Shown: positions 46,558 through 58,148 of the stretch, piece after piece
How the letters are laid out: each line of letters begins with the position of its first letter
How positions within the stretch are numbered: the first letter of the stretch is position 1
Assembly: GCF_921293095.1 (NCBI RefSeq)
Contig: NC_060248.1
Coordinates: 134,862,972-134,926,971, forward strand
DNA: 64,000 bases
Direction of reading: 5' to 3'
DNA from: Ischnura elegans
Taxonomy: Eukaryota; Arthropoda; Insecta; Odonata; Coenagrionidae
Notes under the pieces: generated by a model
Databases searched by the model: none
Told to the model about the DNA's origin: nothing
What the model saw: the letters and a program-made list of their open reading frames with translations, nothing else
Translations under genes and position numbers: made by a program

Positions 46558-46750
46558 GGAAAATCAAAAATTTGTTTAATTATAAGTACAGTAGTTCTAA
46601 CCGAGATGCTCGTATCCCCATCCCCCGGTTAAATATCAATTAATGACAATAAGACAGTGTAACTGCTTAAAGATTTTAACCGGGGGATGGGGATACGAGC
46701 ATCTCGGTAAGAACTACTGTACCTATAATTAAACAAATTTTTGATTTTCC
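46558..46750. mobile_element. Hairpin palindrome containing a TA-flanked MITE
   Basis: Outer arms 46558-46584 and 46724-46750 are perfect 27-bp inverted repeats. Inside is a 131-bp element (46589-46719) starting CAGTAGTTCTAACCGAGATG and ending with its near-exact inverse, flanked by TA (46587-46588, 46720-46721). TIRs and target resemble Tc1-mariner/Tigger MITEs. Confidence 0.8.
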
Positions 46751-46800
46751 ATACATACAGTGTTTATTCATTGCATCACCATCATGATCATTGCAAAATG

Positions 46801-46884
46801 AAATCAAGGAACAAAACTTTGTAAGGTTCACTATTATAGATGCTAGTATAATAGTGAACCTTACAAAGTTTTATTCCTTGATTT
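46801..46884. repeat. Near-perfect palindrome, 38-bp arms
   Basis: AAATCAAGGAACAAAACTTT... pairs with its inverse with one mismatch around an 8-base loop (46839-46846). Probably a small MITE; no TSD assigned. Confidence 0.85.
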
Positions 46885-48639
46885 CCAATATGGAGAGGTG
46901 TCACTAAGTCAAGCCTGAAGTAATCAGTTATAAATTACAAAATGAGCTTAGCTAACAAATGTATTTGCCGTACTACGGTGGCATGCAGAACAATGTTTTC
47001 CAGTAATCAAGGCGAGGGAAGGCTCTGACAGTCGCAATAATCAAATTATAGCAAAATACATTCCATCACTTTAATTTATTTTTATACATTTCCAGTCGGG
47101 GGAGGGGGGGAGCAGGGTGGGGACAGGGCCGGGCCTTCATTCAATGTGGTCACATTAGACGAAATAATCATTAATCTAGGCAAAACAGTTATCTGCTGCT
47201 CGATAGACCTTTCGCTGACGTCACAAGCGATATGGGCACGTCGGAGTGGGGAACGAGTTATTGAACGGTACACACAAACGGTTGAGATTCTAGCTCGCCC
47301 ATCCCACTCACTGCAGGCCACCGCTGCCATCCGACGCCACGCTCTGTGCTCGCAAGATTTGTGACGAGTTCACTCGCAACATTTCAAAAATGGAGGACAG
47401 CACTAAAAGACAGCTAGGCATAAAAATTCCAGCAATCCTATTTGCGCCGCCCGCGATCCTATTCAGCAAACAGCGGCGGAGGGTCGTTGGACAATGTTAG
47501 CGGATCACCACCGAAAAAAATCTGTCGCAAACAATTATTAAATGCTTAAATTTCTACCCATATACATTATACATATTTATCGAAATTATTGCGTGTTAAC
47601 TTTTGTATTAATAGATATTGAATGGAATTAATTGGAAATTTGGGAAAGTCTGGCGGGCAGGAAAGGCAGACAAGCCGTCGGCTTAGCAGGACTTCATAAT
47701 GTTTGCCTTAAGAAAAAAATAATCTTTGGATTTAAATACACTTTTCGTGCACACATATATCCTATAGTTTAATCTGTGAATTGCATACCCTGAAAATAAA
47801 ATAATCACAATCTAAAGAAACGAACAAAATAAATACTTTGACTTAATTTGCAATCTAAACGCAATTATTTACAGAATTGTGACAGCAAGAAGTAACGCCT
47901 TAAAATTGAAGCGACTCCCACGCCTCGGATAATAATTGGTTTCAGAAAATGAATTCCGCTACCAAATTATTGCGAGTTCCAAAAACAATCCATATTGATT
48001 ACAAATTATTTACCGTTGAATGGATTGGTTTATTAATGCAGTCTGTCAATGATTTCGACATATTCCATTTTCTACGATGAAACTTCCTCTTCATCTCGGC
48101 CAACTCTTCTCTCTCCATCCCGTTTTCGACTTCGCGTTGGCCAAGAAGAATTTCCTTCCTTCCATCCCCTCCACGCAGGTCCCCCTCCTAATATTTATCA
48201 AGTACAACTCGTTATAAAGTAAGTATTTGGTAATTTTTTAAATGATGTTCGAATCCGAGTGCGCTTACATCAGAGATGTTCAGCAGCGATCGTTAGGAGA
48301 GGGCGTGAGAATCGGCGATTGGGAATTGGGTCGGAGGATCAGCAGAGCAGGAGCATAACGGAGCGACGGCCTTCAACTTCCAACGGGCACTTGATGCAAA
48401 TTGGCCAAACACTCGACTCACGCTCCCTCCTATGGTACACGCACTCTTTTTTATTTTGGAAGACATTCTTCTGGGTTATTTGAAAATGGTACAAGAGGGA
48501 ATAGTTTTGTATCCAACAGGTGTGCTTCTTTCCAGTCAGTTGGTGAGAATGATGACAAAATATTATTAACATAAACGTGTGGCCTTCCAGAGGCGGTAAG
48601 CTAATTAATATGTACTTACTACATATTTGCCCACGTCAA
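46885..48639. other. No gene recognised
   Basis: Contains a G-rich run near 47098-47135 and a TGACGTCA at about 47218. A short ATG frame near 47392 has no family resemblance. Confidence 0.4.
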
Positions 48640-48990
48640 CAATCTATGCTATAATCAAATGGTAACAGCATCCTTCTTCCACCTATATTAAATATATTTA
48701 CGTTTTTCGGGATGGGTTTGATGACCTTTGCCGGGAGATCGTTCCACTTTACCACTGATTTATACAGGAACTAAAAATTCGATCCTTTGTGATCGGCTCT
48801 CTATCTTAAACTGGTGATCATTTTATCCAACAAAGTTTGGCTTTCCTTCCCGAGATCTCACTATGCCCTCTGCCCCCTTCTGCTCCCCATATCATCCCAC
48901 ACTTTACTACTACTACTCCTTTTCCTCCTTTGCTTCAACCTTCCCCATCCTGACCTTTCCTCCGCAGCCTTGCTGCTGCCCATGAGATTT
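48640..48990 (-). pseudogene. Possible LINE C-terminal relic
   Basis: On the minus strand VVKWNDLPAKVIKP (about 48775-48730) resembles the W.(D/E/Q)LP motif near the end of CR1/jockey-like ORF2 proteins. The flanking frame is broken. Confidence 0.35.
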
Positions 48991-49932
48991 CTCATTACGT
49001 AATGCAGCATTTTTAACGCCTTTTTTTAATTCCTCTTTCAGTACCCATGCATGCTGATTTCAGTTTTAGTTTATCCCACCCCTAGCAAATGCAGAATAGA
49101 GAGAAGAATTTTGTGCTTCTTCTGATTAATTTTTTGCATCTAAATTTTTAATATAATTAATAATAACATAAAATCAATTTCCCATTCAATTTTCAACCCA
49201 ACCATCCGATCTCGACATGAACAACGGCATCTTAGCCTCCTACCTCGCCATTTAAACAGCGGCTATTTTTATCTGTAAGTCGGAGGAGACCACTGAAAAG
49301 TTGCAAATAACACTGACATCATTCAAAGAAAAAATATTTCTCAAAGTTTTCCACGTATCCATCAAACTTTAAAAAAAAAAGTGGTCATCACATTTTCGTA
49401 CACAATTACACCGGCCTTGCAGAGTAAACAAACAAATTGCTTACTTATTGTAAGAGCAATACAATTCAAATTTATACACAATTGGCAAAGATTGTACTTT
49501 TATTTTTAAGATAAAAAAGATCGCTAAAGGCAAGACAATATCAGACTTCAGTTATCACCGATAATTTTACGTAGTGTGTACCAGGGAAATAGATCCTTCT
49601 GATTGAGGTCAAAGTCATTCGAAGAACATGCATGTGTTAATCACGATTAATTAAGAGAATGAGCCGGATTATCTAAATCGGACGGCTTTCAAATTTCAAT
49701 CGGGATGATGGTCATCGCCTGAGCAATGCGTGCATGCATTTTCTCATTATATTTACGACACGATATTTCCATTCTACTCTGATTAACGTGTTTCTTTGAA
49801 CGACTTTAACTAACATTTTGAATAAAAAGGTGTAAAAAGCTTCATTAACCATCATTATCGATTGAAAGATAACTATGATAATTACATAGAGTTATTTACT
49901 GTTCTCACCAAATATTATCAGCCAAAATAATA

Positions 49933-50406
49933 TTATGCAAGAGAGTGACCCCATAAGATCAAACACAAAAACAGCCCACTAATTTCAGACAGATGACAGT
50001 CGAATTTCGGTGTTCCGCGCCGCATGTCCTGGACGTCCTGGAGGTCATTGAGCCGAGAACTTCCGGATTCTAATTCGCCGCCGCTAAAAACGTCTCGCGC
50101 CAACCGGTTTTCTTCTTCCAACAAATTTTCCGTCCGCGACACTTTCCAATTGCATGGATAGGACCCACAAACACACAAACTTTTGGGCAGCGTGCCTTCT
50201 CGAGAAGCACGCTTCGTGACCCCGTAAAAGTATCGTGCCCACTCAAATAAAACGGAATGACTCACGCCGAGTATTGGCCGCGACGGACTAAAATCACCGC
50301 ACCAGTATCCTGCTGGTGTTCGTCCAATTTGAACAGTGGCCCACTCGCCCTCACCTCCAAATCCTAAAGGTACTGACTGAACCAATTGACTTGAAATTCT
50401 GCACAT
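49933..50406 (-). other. 157-codon open frame, unrecognised
   Basis: Open from 50406 to 49933 with a GC-rich middle. The composition differs from the flanks. No motif recognised. It may be part of a transposon upstream region next to the LINE at 50.45 kb. Confidence 0.2.
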
Positions 50407-50447
50407 GCTTAGAGAATGTGACGATAAACATCAATGTTGGATTTTGA

Positions 50448-51716
50448 AACCCAAATAAACAGCACATCATCCAAGTACGCTGAAAGAAACTTGATTGCAG
50501 GTGGAGATTTCAACTATGGATTGGGACAAGTATAGCTTCATTTCTGGTGGGAGGGATAAAGTGATTTGCGAGGCTTTATTTCACACTTTTACATCAAATT
50601 CATTGTTTCAAATTGCATCCGTACCAAACATAGGAGGAAGTATTCTTGATTTATTAGCGAAACATATACATCATCAGGTAATAAACGTGAGCACCGTCGA
50701 AGGAATAAGTGACCATAGGGTAGTAACTGCAAAGTTTTCTCTGAATACTGCTGAAAATTTTAAAAAAGAACGTAAAGTTTTCATTTTTAAAACAGCTGAT
50801 TTTGATGTGTTTAAGAGTCGTCTGAAAAATGCTTTCGCAGCTTTTCAAGAATCAATAATAAAGTAAAATATAGTGGGTACTTGGAAAGCTTTTGTTCGCT
50901 CATGACTTCGGGAATAAATAGCTACATCCCTAGTAAAACAAAAAAAGAAGAAAGCGAACCGAGATGGTATGGTATTTATCCGTTAATGAACGCAAGTTAA
51001 TATTTTAAAAAAATATAGGTTGTCCAAAGCCGACACGAGGAAGCGTTCAGGAATGCACTCACGAATTTTAAAAGAAAAACACTACAAACACTACACTACA
51101 AAAAAGTAGAGCAGTTACGGCATAACTCAAAAGCATTTTGGTCTTATGTTAGGGAAGTTCAAAGTAAACGATCCACCGTTTTTTTCGCTGAGAAACGACA
51201 ATGGAGATGTGTTGACAAACAGTTCAGATTAAGCCTATTTATTAAAATCCTACTTCGAGACCGTTTTCACCGAGCTTCCTGAGAACTCTTCCGAGACATT
51301 TGACAATCTCTGCATACGAAAGATGCCGCCTATTGAAATTAGTACGCACGGAATAGAAAATATATTGAAATCGCTCAGTCCAAATAAATCACCTGGTCCA
51401 GACGAAATCCCTTCTCGCGTATGTAGAGAACTAGCCTCAGAAATTGCCCCCCACTTGCAGTTAATATTCAGTAAATCCATCAAGCAACACGGAGTACCTA
51501 ATGACTGGAAAATTGCTAATGTAACACCAATATTTAAAAGTGGAGACAAGGAACAGCCATCTAATTACAGGCCGATATCTTTAACGTCCATCTTATGCAA
51601 AGTCCTTGAAAATATCGTAACCAGCTCAGTAATGAAACACCTAGACGTGCAAAACTTTTCTGAGGAGAACTCAACGTGGATTCAGGAAAAGTAGATCATG
51701 CGAAACCCAGGTAGCG
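50448..51716 (+). pseudogene. Older LINE copy, left half (endonuclease end to RT motif 2)
   Basis: GGDFN at about 50500, then (after a frameshift) DKYSFISGGRDKVICEALFH and GISDHRVV give the end of the APE endonuclease. 51323-51694 gives SPNKSPGPDEIPSRVCRELA and NYRPISLTSILCKVLENIV of the RT. Frameshifts and stops throughout. It ends at GTAGCG, exactly where the right half (53681 onward) resumes the family sequence. Confidence 0.85.
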
Positions 51717-53674
51717 GAATGCGTTCACGAATTTTAAAAGAAAAACACTAGTAGAGCAGTTACAGGATAACCCAAAAGCATTTTGGTCATATGTTAGGGA
51801 AGTTCAAGGTAAACGATCTACCGTATGTTCGCTGAGAAACGACAATGGAGATGTGTTGACAAGAAGTTACGATAAAGCCAATTTATTAAATTCCTACTTT
51901 AAGAGCGTGTTCACGGAGCCTTCCGAAAACTCACCCGGGACCGATGACAATCCCTGTATTCATAAGATGCCAGCTATTGACATTAGTACGCTCGGAATAG
52001 AAAATATATTGAAATCGCTTAGTCCAAATAAATCACCTGGTCCAGACGAAATCCCTTCTCGCGTATATAAAGAACTAGCCTCAGAACTTGCCCCCTACTT
52101 GCAGTTAATATTCAGTAAATCCATCAAGCAACACGAAGTACCTAATGACTGGAAAATCGCTAATGTAACGCCTATATTTAAAAGTGGAGACAAGGAACAG
52201 CCATCTAATTACAGGCCGATATCTTTAACGTCCATCTCTTGCAAAGTCCTTGAACACATCGTAGTCAGCTCGGTAATGAAACACCTAGACGCGCAAAACT
52301 TATTAATGGGAAATCAACATGGATTCAGGAAAAGCAGATCGTGCGAAACTCAGTTAGCGCTTTTCGCCCACGATATTTTAGTCTCCGGGGAAGACAACAT
52401 TCCAGTAGACGCGATTTTTCTTGATTTCAAAAAGGCATTTGATAAAGTACCCCACGGAAAGTTAATATTAAAACTGAAATCTTATGGTCTAGACGAAGAT
52501 GTCATTTCCTGGATTAGAGAATTTTTGAGCGACCGCGTCCAAAGAGTAGTATTAGACGGTGCAGTCTCCAATGAGGTTAGAGTGACTTCTGGCGTTCCTC
52601 AGGGTAGTGTCATTGGCCCACTCCTATTCCTTCTTTATATAAACGACATTGGCGAAGTAGTGCAGAGTAAGTTACGATTATTTGCAGACGACGCTGTAGT
52701 TTACAGAGAAATTCGTTCCAGCAAAGATATAGATGAACTAACGAATGACCTTGCTGCTATCCAAGCTTGGTGCGATGCTTGGCAGTTAGAATTAAATTTG
52801 GAAAAATGCGTCGTAATGAATTTCTGGAAGAAGAATAACTCCCTACAGCGTAACTATGTCATTCGGGGCGCGCAGTTAAAGGCAGTTGAATCTGTGAAAT
52901 ATCTAGGGGTTAGACTCAATAATGATCTATCGTGGAATAAACATATTCGAGAAATAACCGGTCAAGCTAATCGTAAAATGGGTTTTGTCAAAAGAATATT
53001 AGGAAAGTGCGACGACAAAGTGAGAGAAATTAGCTACTTTTCCCTCGTTAGACCACATTTGGAATACGCTGCCAGTGTTTGGGACCCTCATGAAAAAGGC
53101 TTAATAACAGAGTTAGAACGCGTGCAAAGAAGAGCTGCCAGGTATGTGAAAGGTCGTTACGATAGTCTTGTTAGTGTAACTGACCTCTTACATAAACTCG
53201 GATGGGAATCTCTGTCGGACCGTAGATTGAAAAATAGACTAAACCTTTTGGATAAATTCAAGAGCAGTGTCTTTTCTGACGAAGTTAACCATATCTTGCG
53301 GACGCCAACGTACTACGGAAGATCAGATCATATAAATAAAATAAGAGAGATAGATTGCAGAACAGACAGATTCCGAATGTCATTTTTTCCACGATCAATA
53401 AGAGATTATAACGGCAGCAATAGAACGCGTAAATAGATTGCATGACTTGTAGTGTAGCCTACTAACCTATGTAAAACTTACTGCATGTTTCTGAATTTCT
53501 ATTCTATATTCTATTTCTAACAGCATATAGTAGTATAGTTTGTTATTATACGGGACGTTTCTTGGACGGTGTGGTGTGCATGTGGGAGTCCAAATGCATG
53601 CTGCATGCTGGTGATTGATCACCCCCTGCCAAACACCCTAGAGGTGGCTCGCAGGGTAATTTGTAGATGTAGAT
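51717..53674 (+). mobile_element. Younger LINE copy inserted into the older one, with TSD GTAGCG
   Basis: 5'-truncated (starts before the RT) and ends in a GTAGATGTAGAT tail. The 6-bp GTAGCG occurs at 51711-51716 and 53675-53680. Removing this copy restores continuity of the older copy. No endonuclease in this copy. Confidence 0.85.
51853..53436 (+). CDS. LINE reverse transcriptase, open 527-codon frame (5'-truncated copy)
   Basis: RT motifs in order: KSPGPDEIPSRVYKELASEL (about 59-78), NYRPISLTSISCKVLEHIV (about 117), NQHGFRKSRSCETQLALF (about 154), DAIFLDFKKAFDKVPHGK (about 187), SGVPQGSVIGPLLFLLYIND (about 244) and FADD (about 276), then KYLGV and the C-terminal RPHLEYAASVWDPH and LERVQRRAARYV. 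The catalytic Asp residues are present. The frame is open to TAG at 53434. The first Met is internal to the original protein, because the endonuclease part is missing. Clade: CR1/L2/jockey-like, not resolved. Confidence 0.88.
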   Translation: MLTRSYDKANLLNSYFKSVFTEPSENSPGTDDNPCIHKMPAIDISTLGIENILKSLSPNKSPGPDEIPSRVYKELASELAPYLQLIFSKSIKQHEVPNDWKIANVTPIFKSGDKEQPSNYRPISLTSISCKVLEHIVVSSVMKHLDAQNLLMGNQHGFRKSRSCETQLALFAHDILVSGEDNIPVDAIFLDFKKAFDKVPHGKLILKLKSYGLDEDVISWIREFLSDRVQRVVLDGAVSNEVRVTSGVPQGSVIGPLLFLLYINDIGEVVQSKLRLFADDAVVYREIRSSKDIDELTNDLAAIQAWCDAWQLELNLEKCVVMNFWKKNNSLQRNYVIRGAQLKAVESVKYLGVRLNNDLSWNKHIREITGQANRKMGFVKRILGKCDDKVREISYFSLVRPHLEYAASVWDPHEKGLITELERVQRRAARYVKGRYDSLVSVTDLLHKLGWESLSDRRLKNRLNLLDKFKSSVFSDEVNHILRTPTYYGRSDHINKIREIDCRTDRFRMSFFPRSIRDYNGSNRTRK

Positions 53675-53680
53675 GTAGCG

Positions 53681-55190
53681 CTTTTCGCCCACGATATTTT
53701 AGTCTCCGGAGAGGACAACATTCCAGTATACGCGATTTTTCTTGATTTCGAAAAGGCATTTGATAAAGTACCCCACGGAAAGTTAATAATAAAACTGAAA
53801 TCTTACGGCCTAGATGAAGATGTCATTTCCTAGATAGGAGAACTTTTGAGCGACCGCGTGCAAAGAGTAGTATTAGACGGTGCACTCTCCAACGAGGTTA
53901 GAGTTACTTCTGGCGTCCCTCAGGGTAGTGTCATAGGCCCACTCCTATTCTTCCTTTATATAAACGACTTTGGTGAAGTAGTACACAGTAAGCTACGATT
54001 ATTTGCAGACGACGCTGTAGTTTACAGGGGAATCCGTTGAAGCGAAGATAGGGATGAACTAACGAATGACCTTGCTGCTATCTAAGCGTGGTGCGATGCA
54101 TGGTAGAGAGAATTAAACTTGAAAAAAATGCGTCGTAATGAATTTCTGGAAGAAGAATAACTCCCTACAACGTAGCTATATAATTCGGGGTACCCAATTA
54201 GAGACTGTTGAATCGGTGAAATATCTAGGAGTTCGACTCAATAATGATCTATCGTGGAATAAACATATTCGAGAAATAACCGGTCAAGCTAATGGTGAAA
54301 TGGGTTTTGTCAAAAGAATATTAGGAAAGTGCGATCGCAAAGTAGATAAATTAGCTACTTCTCCATCGTTAGACCCCATGTAGCTCCTAGTTAGACCATA
54401 CGCTGCCAGAGTTTGTGATCCTCGTGAAAAAGGCTTAACCTGGGAAAGGGCGCGCGGTGTATATATCACCCCATGGTTCTCCTTTATTCAATAAGAATAT
54501 TTATTAGTATCAATTGAATTCGCTGGACCTATTTAAAAAAATAACAAAACATAACTGTGTCATTCCAAGTAAAGAGAAAAAAAATATTTTATTTGGGGTG
54601 GCGATGACAACCCACCCGCCTTCTAATGTCACATTTTGCCGCGCGCCCTCTCCTGGGTTAATAGCATAGAACGCGTGCAACGAAGAGCTGCCAGGTCGTT
54701 ACGATAGTCTTGTTATTGTAACTGACCTCTTAGATAAAATCGGATGAGAATCTCTGACAGACCGTAGATTGAAAAATAGACTAAACCTTCTAGATAAATT
54801 CAAGAGCAGAGACTTTTCTAACAAAGTTAGTCATATCTTACGAACGCCAACATACTACGGAAGATCAGATCATATAAATAAAATAAGAGAGATAGAATGC
54901 AGAACAGACAGATTCACGATGTTTTTTTCCACGATCAATAAGAGATTGTAACGGCAGCAATAGAACTCGTAAATAGATTGCATGACTTGTAGTGCAGCCT
55001 TATAACTTATGTAAAACTTAATACATGTTTCTCTATTTAATTATTATTTCTAACAGCATATGGTAGTATAATTTGTTAGTATGCGTGACGTTTTTGAGAG
55101 CTCCAATGGCATGCTGCATGCTGGTGATTGATCACCCCCTGCCAAACACCCTAGAGGTCGCTCGTAGGGTATTATGTGCATTATATATGT
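53681..55190 (+). pseudogene. Older LINE copy, right half (RT to 3' end)
   Basis: Resumes at CTTTTCGCCCACGATATTTT and follows the younger copy to its 3' end. Stops occur inside the RT. SGVPQGSVIGPLLFFLYIND and FADDAVVY are still readable (53846-54040). It is interrupted by a MITE at 54439-54657. The tail is degenerate, without the clean GATGTAG repeat. Confidence 0.85.
54439..54657. mobile_element. 219-bp piggyBac-type MITE with TTAA duplication
   Basis: Ends CCTGGGAAAGGGCGCGCGG and inverse CCCAGGAGAGGGCGCGCGG. TTAA flanks it (54435-54438, 54658-54661). The younger LINE copy has a single TTAA at the matching place (about 53101), so the empty site is visible in the same window. Confidence 0.92.
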
Positions 55191-55259
55191 ATAGTAGCGC
55201 AGTGTCGACTGACTGTGGTTGGTTAGCATCCCACCTCGGAGTGGACATTTTTCTCTGAG

Positions 55260-55745
55260 TAACCCCGCAACTCGATGCCTCTATTAATGCACTGCAATTA
55301 AGGGAATATTTACAGGAGCGTAGATCGAAGTATAAACTAAATTTACTTATTGCTAGTAAATTCGGAGAAAATGTTTCCGCGGTCGACGTGAAATCTAGAA
55401 AGATTTGGTGATTTTCCGGTGAATAAACTGCGCGAAGAGTTGCCGGGATCGCCACCGGGTCAGGAACTGCATTAGTTCCGAAGTTTCGATGTCCGACTCG
55501 GGCATCGTCCTCAGGGCTGTCGGCAGTAATGCAGCTTATGACCCGGTGGCGATCCCGACAACTCTTCACGCAGACGTGAAATATATCCTACGTTTACCGT
55601 CGTACTATTGTAGACGTGATCACAAGAAGAAGAAAATAAATGAAGTAGACTGCAAAACAGAGATATTTAAAGTATCATTCTTCCCTTTTACTATTACGGA
55701 TAGCAACGTAATCTCGATTGATAGAATTAATGGCGTCACTCACTA
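55260..55745 (+). pseudogene. C-terminal relic of a second LINE subfamily, split by a PLE fragment
   Basis: Left part: LQERRSKYKLNLLIASKFGE...DVK; right part: DVKYILRLPSYYCRRDHKKK, then EVDCKTEIFKVSFFPFTIT. Together these parallel the end of the 51.8-kb LINE (RTPTYYGRSDHINK, RTDRFRMSFFPRSI) but are clearly diverged. Confidence 0.75.
55395..55572 (-). mobile_element. Short PLE fragment with 10-bp TSD
   Basis: Same family as 2839-3064 and 42417-42677, in the opposite orientation. The tail appears as AGAAAGATTTGGTGATTTTC at the left, and GATCGCCACCGGGTCAGGAA and its inverse form the arms. Flanked by GACGTGAAAT at 55385-55394 and 55573-55582. Confidence 0.85.
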
Positions 55746-55749
55746 AGAC

Positions 55750-56198
55750 AAGCTGTCGCATGTTTTTTTTTCCATTTTTCTGACCTTGGATGTACTTGCT
55801 ATAGGAGTTATTAACCGCTGGAAAGTTTTATGAATTAATGAATATGCACATATATTTTGCTATTATTTTTTGACCAGTTTCATGCATTTCTAAGCATATA
55901 CGCATAGATACGCCACAGGTCGGACTAAGCTAGAATCAGTCTGGTTTAGGTTTTATCTACATGTCTGGTTGATAAGGTAGCAGAGGGGACGGACCCTCCA
56001 TTGTTGCGGAACAAAGAAGTGGCATCTTCAACCGTTGCCCGGGGCAACACCCGTTCAATTATCCACGGAAGCGAAGCGATGATGAACACAGCTGAGAATG
56101 CATATTGCAGCCATTGTTATCCAGTTCGGTGTCAAGGAAGCCACGTCCATGCATTGACTCCTCAAATGTCGTCTTATTGTGGAAGCTGATACACCCTT
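55750..56198. other. No gene recognised
   Basis: Mixed-composition sequence between the LINE relic and the next transposon. A short frame at 56001-56189 has no family resemblance. Confidence 0.4.
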
Positions 56199-56383
56199 AA
56201 GCCGGTATGACACTTTCCAATTTATTGGCCAATAAATCGGCGCGCAATATTTTTAAAAATATTGGGCGTTATGTACCGTATTACACGTATCAATATTTAC
56301 AACAAATTGGGCATAAAATTGTTTAAATGTCCCCATAAAGAACGCCATTGTATTTCGATGATTTTACCCTGTTTATACCGGTA

Positions 56384-56490
56384 TTATTTTATTATCGTTA
56401 GGTGGCAGCGAGGTCGGCATTCGTGTGATTTGTACGCTTCAATCAAGAGTGAAACAACTTCTTTTGTCCACATTTTAGAAATTTCAACTG
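56384..56490 (-). pseudogene. MADF/Myb-SANT-like fragment
   Basis: The minus strand reads KMWTKEVVSLLIEAYKSHEC, matching the W(T/S).E....LI..Y..H start of MADF and trihelix-like domains found in Harbinger accessory proteins. It is only about 30 residues long and its frame runs into the nested element. Confidence 0.5.
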
Positions 56491-56584
56491 ACTCTCGAAG
56501 CAAAACCAATGATTTACAGCCAAACCGGATGTTTGGCAAAGAGCTTCTTATTTTGGCCACTAGGAGTAAACAAAACTGACTTCT

Positions 56585-58148
56585 GGGGCCGTATTCTGTA
56601 ACTCCAAACCGATCGGTGCGGCACCGATTCGTCGGGTGCGACGTCACACCGACTCCCGGTAAGAAGTCGTGCGATTCTGTACGAACCCGGTCGGTGCGGC
56701 ACCGACGAGAGGACGGGAGATCGTCGGTAGCCGTACCGACAGCAAAAAGGTGTCGGTACGGCCACCGACTAGTGGGTTTCATGAACTCCCCGGTGCGCAT
56801 TGTACGTTTTATTTTGTTTTTACCTCATCTCCGAGTAAATAATGAGGTTTTCTGCAATGTTATCTTTTTCTGCCCCTTCGAATACGCCTCTATAATTCAC
56901 TGTGTCATCATCTATATTAATTACCTTGACAGAAATATAAGATAATGGTTAATAAAAATGAGGTTTGCTAACATATAATGACTTTCTCTCATTTATGTTA
57001 CCACTTTCACTCGCTTGTAACAGGCTTTATTTCTCTCTATCATCATTTATTTGCTCCTTTGACATAAAAAAGATATTTTTGATTAAATATGAGTTTTGCC
57101 GCAATGTTATCACTTTATATCACTCTGAATAGGCGACTGTTATTTCACTCAATCATCAATTTGGCGTTTCTCTCGGCATAGAAATAAGATCTTTTTATTT
57201 AAGTATGAAGTTTGCCACAACGGTATCAGTTTCTTTCATTTGTAACGGGCAACTATATTTCATTTCATCGTCAGCCATTGATTCCCTTGACGATAAAAGA
57301 AGATATTTGTTAAAAAGTATGAGGTTTACCGCAATATTATCATTTTCTCTCACTTGGAATGCGCAACTTATACATATGTATTTCACCCAATCACAATTTC
57401 TTTACTTCCTCGTCATTACACTTCTTTTAATTACACCCAGCTCCATATTTTTATAACAATTTCCTAACTTGTTCCTCTAATATGACATTTACATTTGCAT
57501 TTGAATCCTACGTTCACGTTCCATGGTATGCTATTTTCGTCTGCTACGGTGCCAATGGCATAACCTTCCGTTGATAACATTTAGACGGAACTTACTTAAT
57601 GACAACTATATTACCAAATCATGAATAAATAGCATTATACGGAACCAATATTTAAAAAAAGAAACTACGATCTCAAGGATAGTTTCAATAATTCATTCCA
57701 GCAACAACAATCTCCATCACATACAAACTTTATTGTGATGTTGTAATACTGTTTCCTTCGATTCTGTAGGTACAGCATTACTACCACACATTATATAAGC
57801 ATTGTTAACAACTTATCCAATATCGTTTATCTTAATCTAGCAATAAGTCGTAATTTCCGCAAATAAAAAGATTGAGAATGACGACAATAAACTGTGCCAA
57901 TGAGTCTTCTCTTGTTTTACCCTTCTTTCATTGGTGGAGACACGTGAAACTTCGGATATAGTCGGATTTTCCCTGTTTGGGAAGGAGAGGGAATCTAACC
58001 GACTGGTTTGAAACCGACGACCTTACAGAATCGCTGAAAGTGTCGTCGTCGGTGCGGAATCCGTTGTTGGTACGGTTTGATGTCCAGTCGGTGGGCTTGA
58101 AAGGGAAACCGACCGGTGCGGCACCGACGAAATACAGAATACGGCCCC
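56585..58148 (+). mobile_element. Non-autonomous GGGGCCG-TIR element, copy 2 (complete)
   Basis: Perfect 16-bp TIRs GGGGCCGTATTCTGTA / TACAGAATACGGCCCC. Subterminal palindromes around GTCGGTGCGGCACCGAC occur on both sides. The interior has the same ~115-bp modules as copy 1. 1564 bp, no transposase. Inverted relative to the copy at 1-1139. Confidence 0.9.

Noticed and set aside
47146-47364. Possible first exon or promoter near TGACGTCA
   Set aside because: The composition is suggestive, but no exon downstream could be joined and no product recognised.
48240-48262. tRNA B-box-like GTTCGAATCC
   Set aside because: No cloverleaf can be formed around it.
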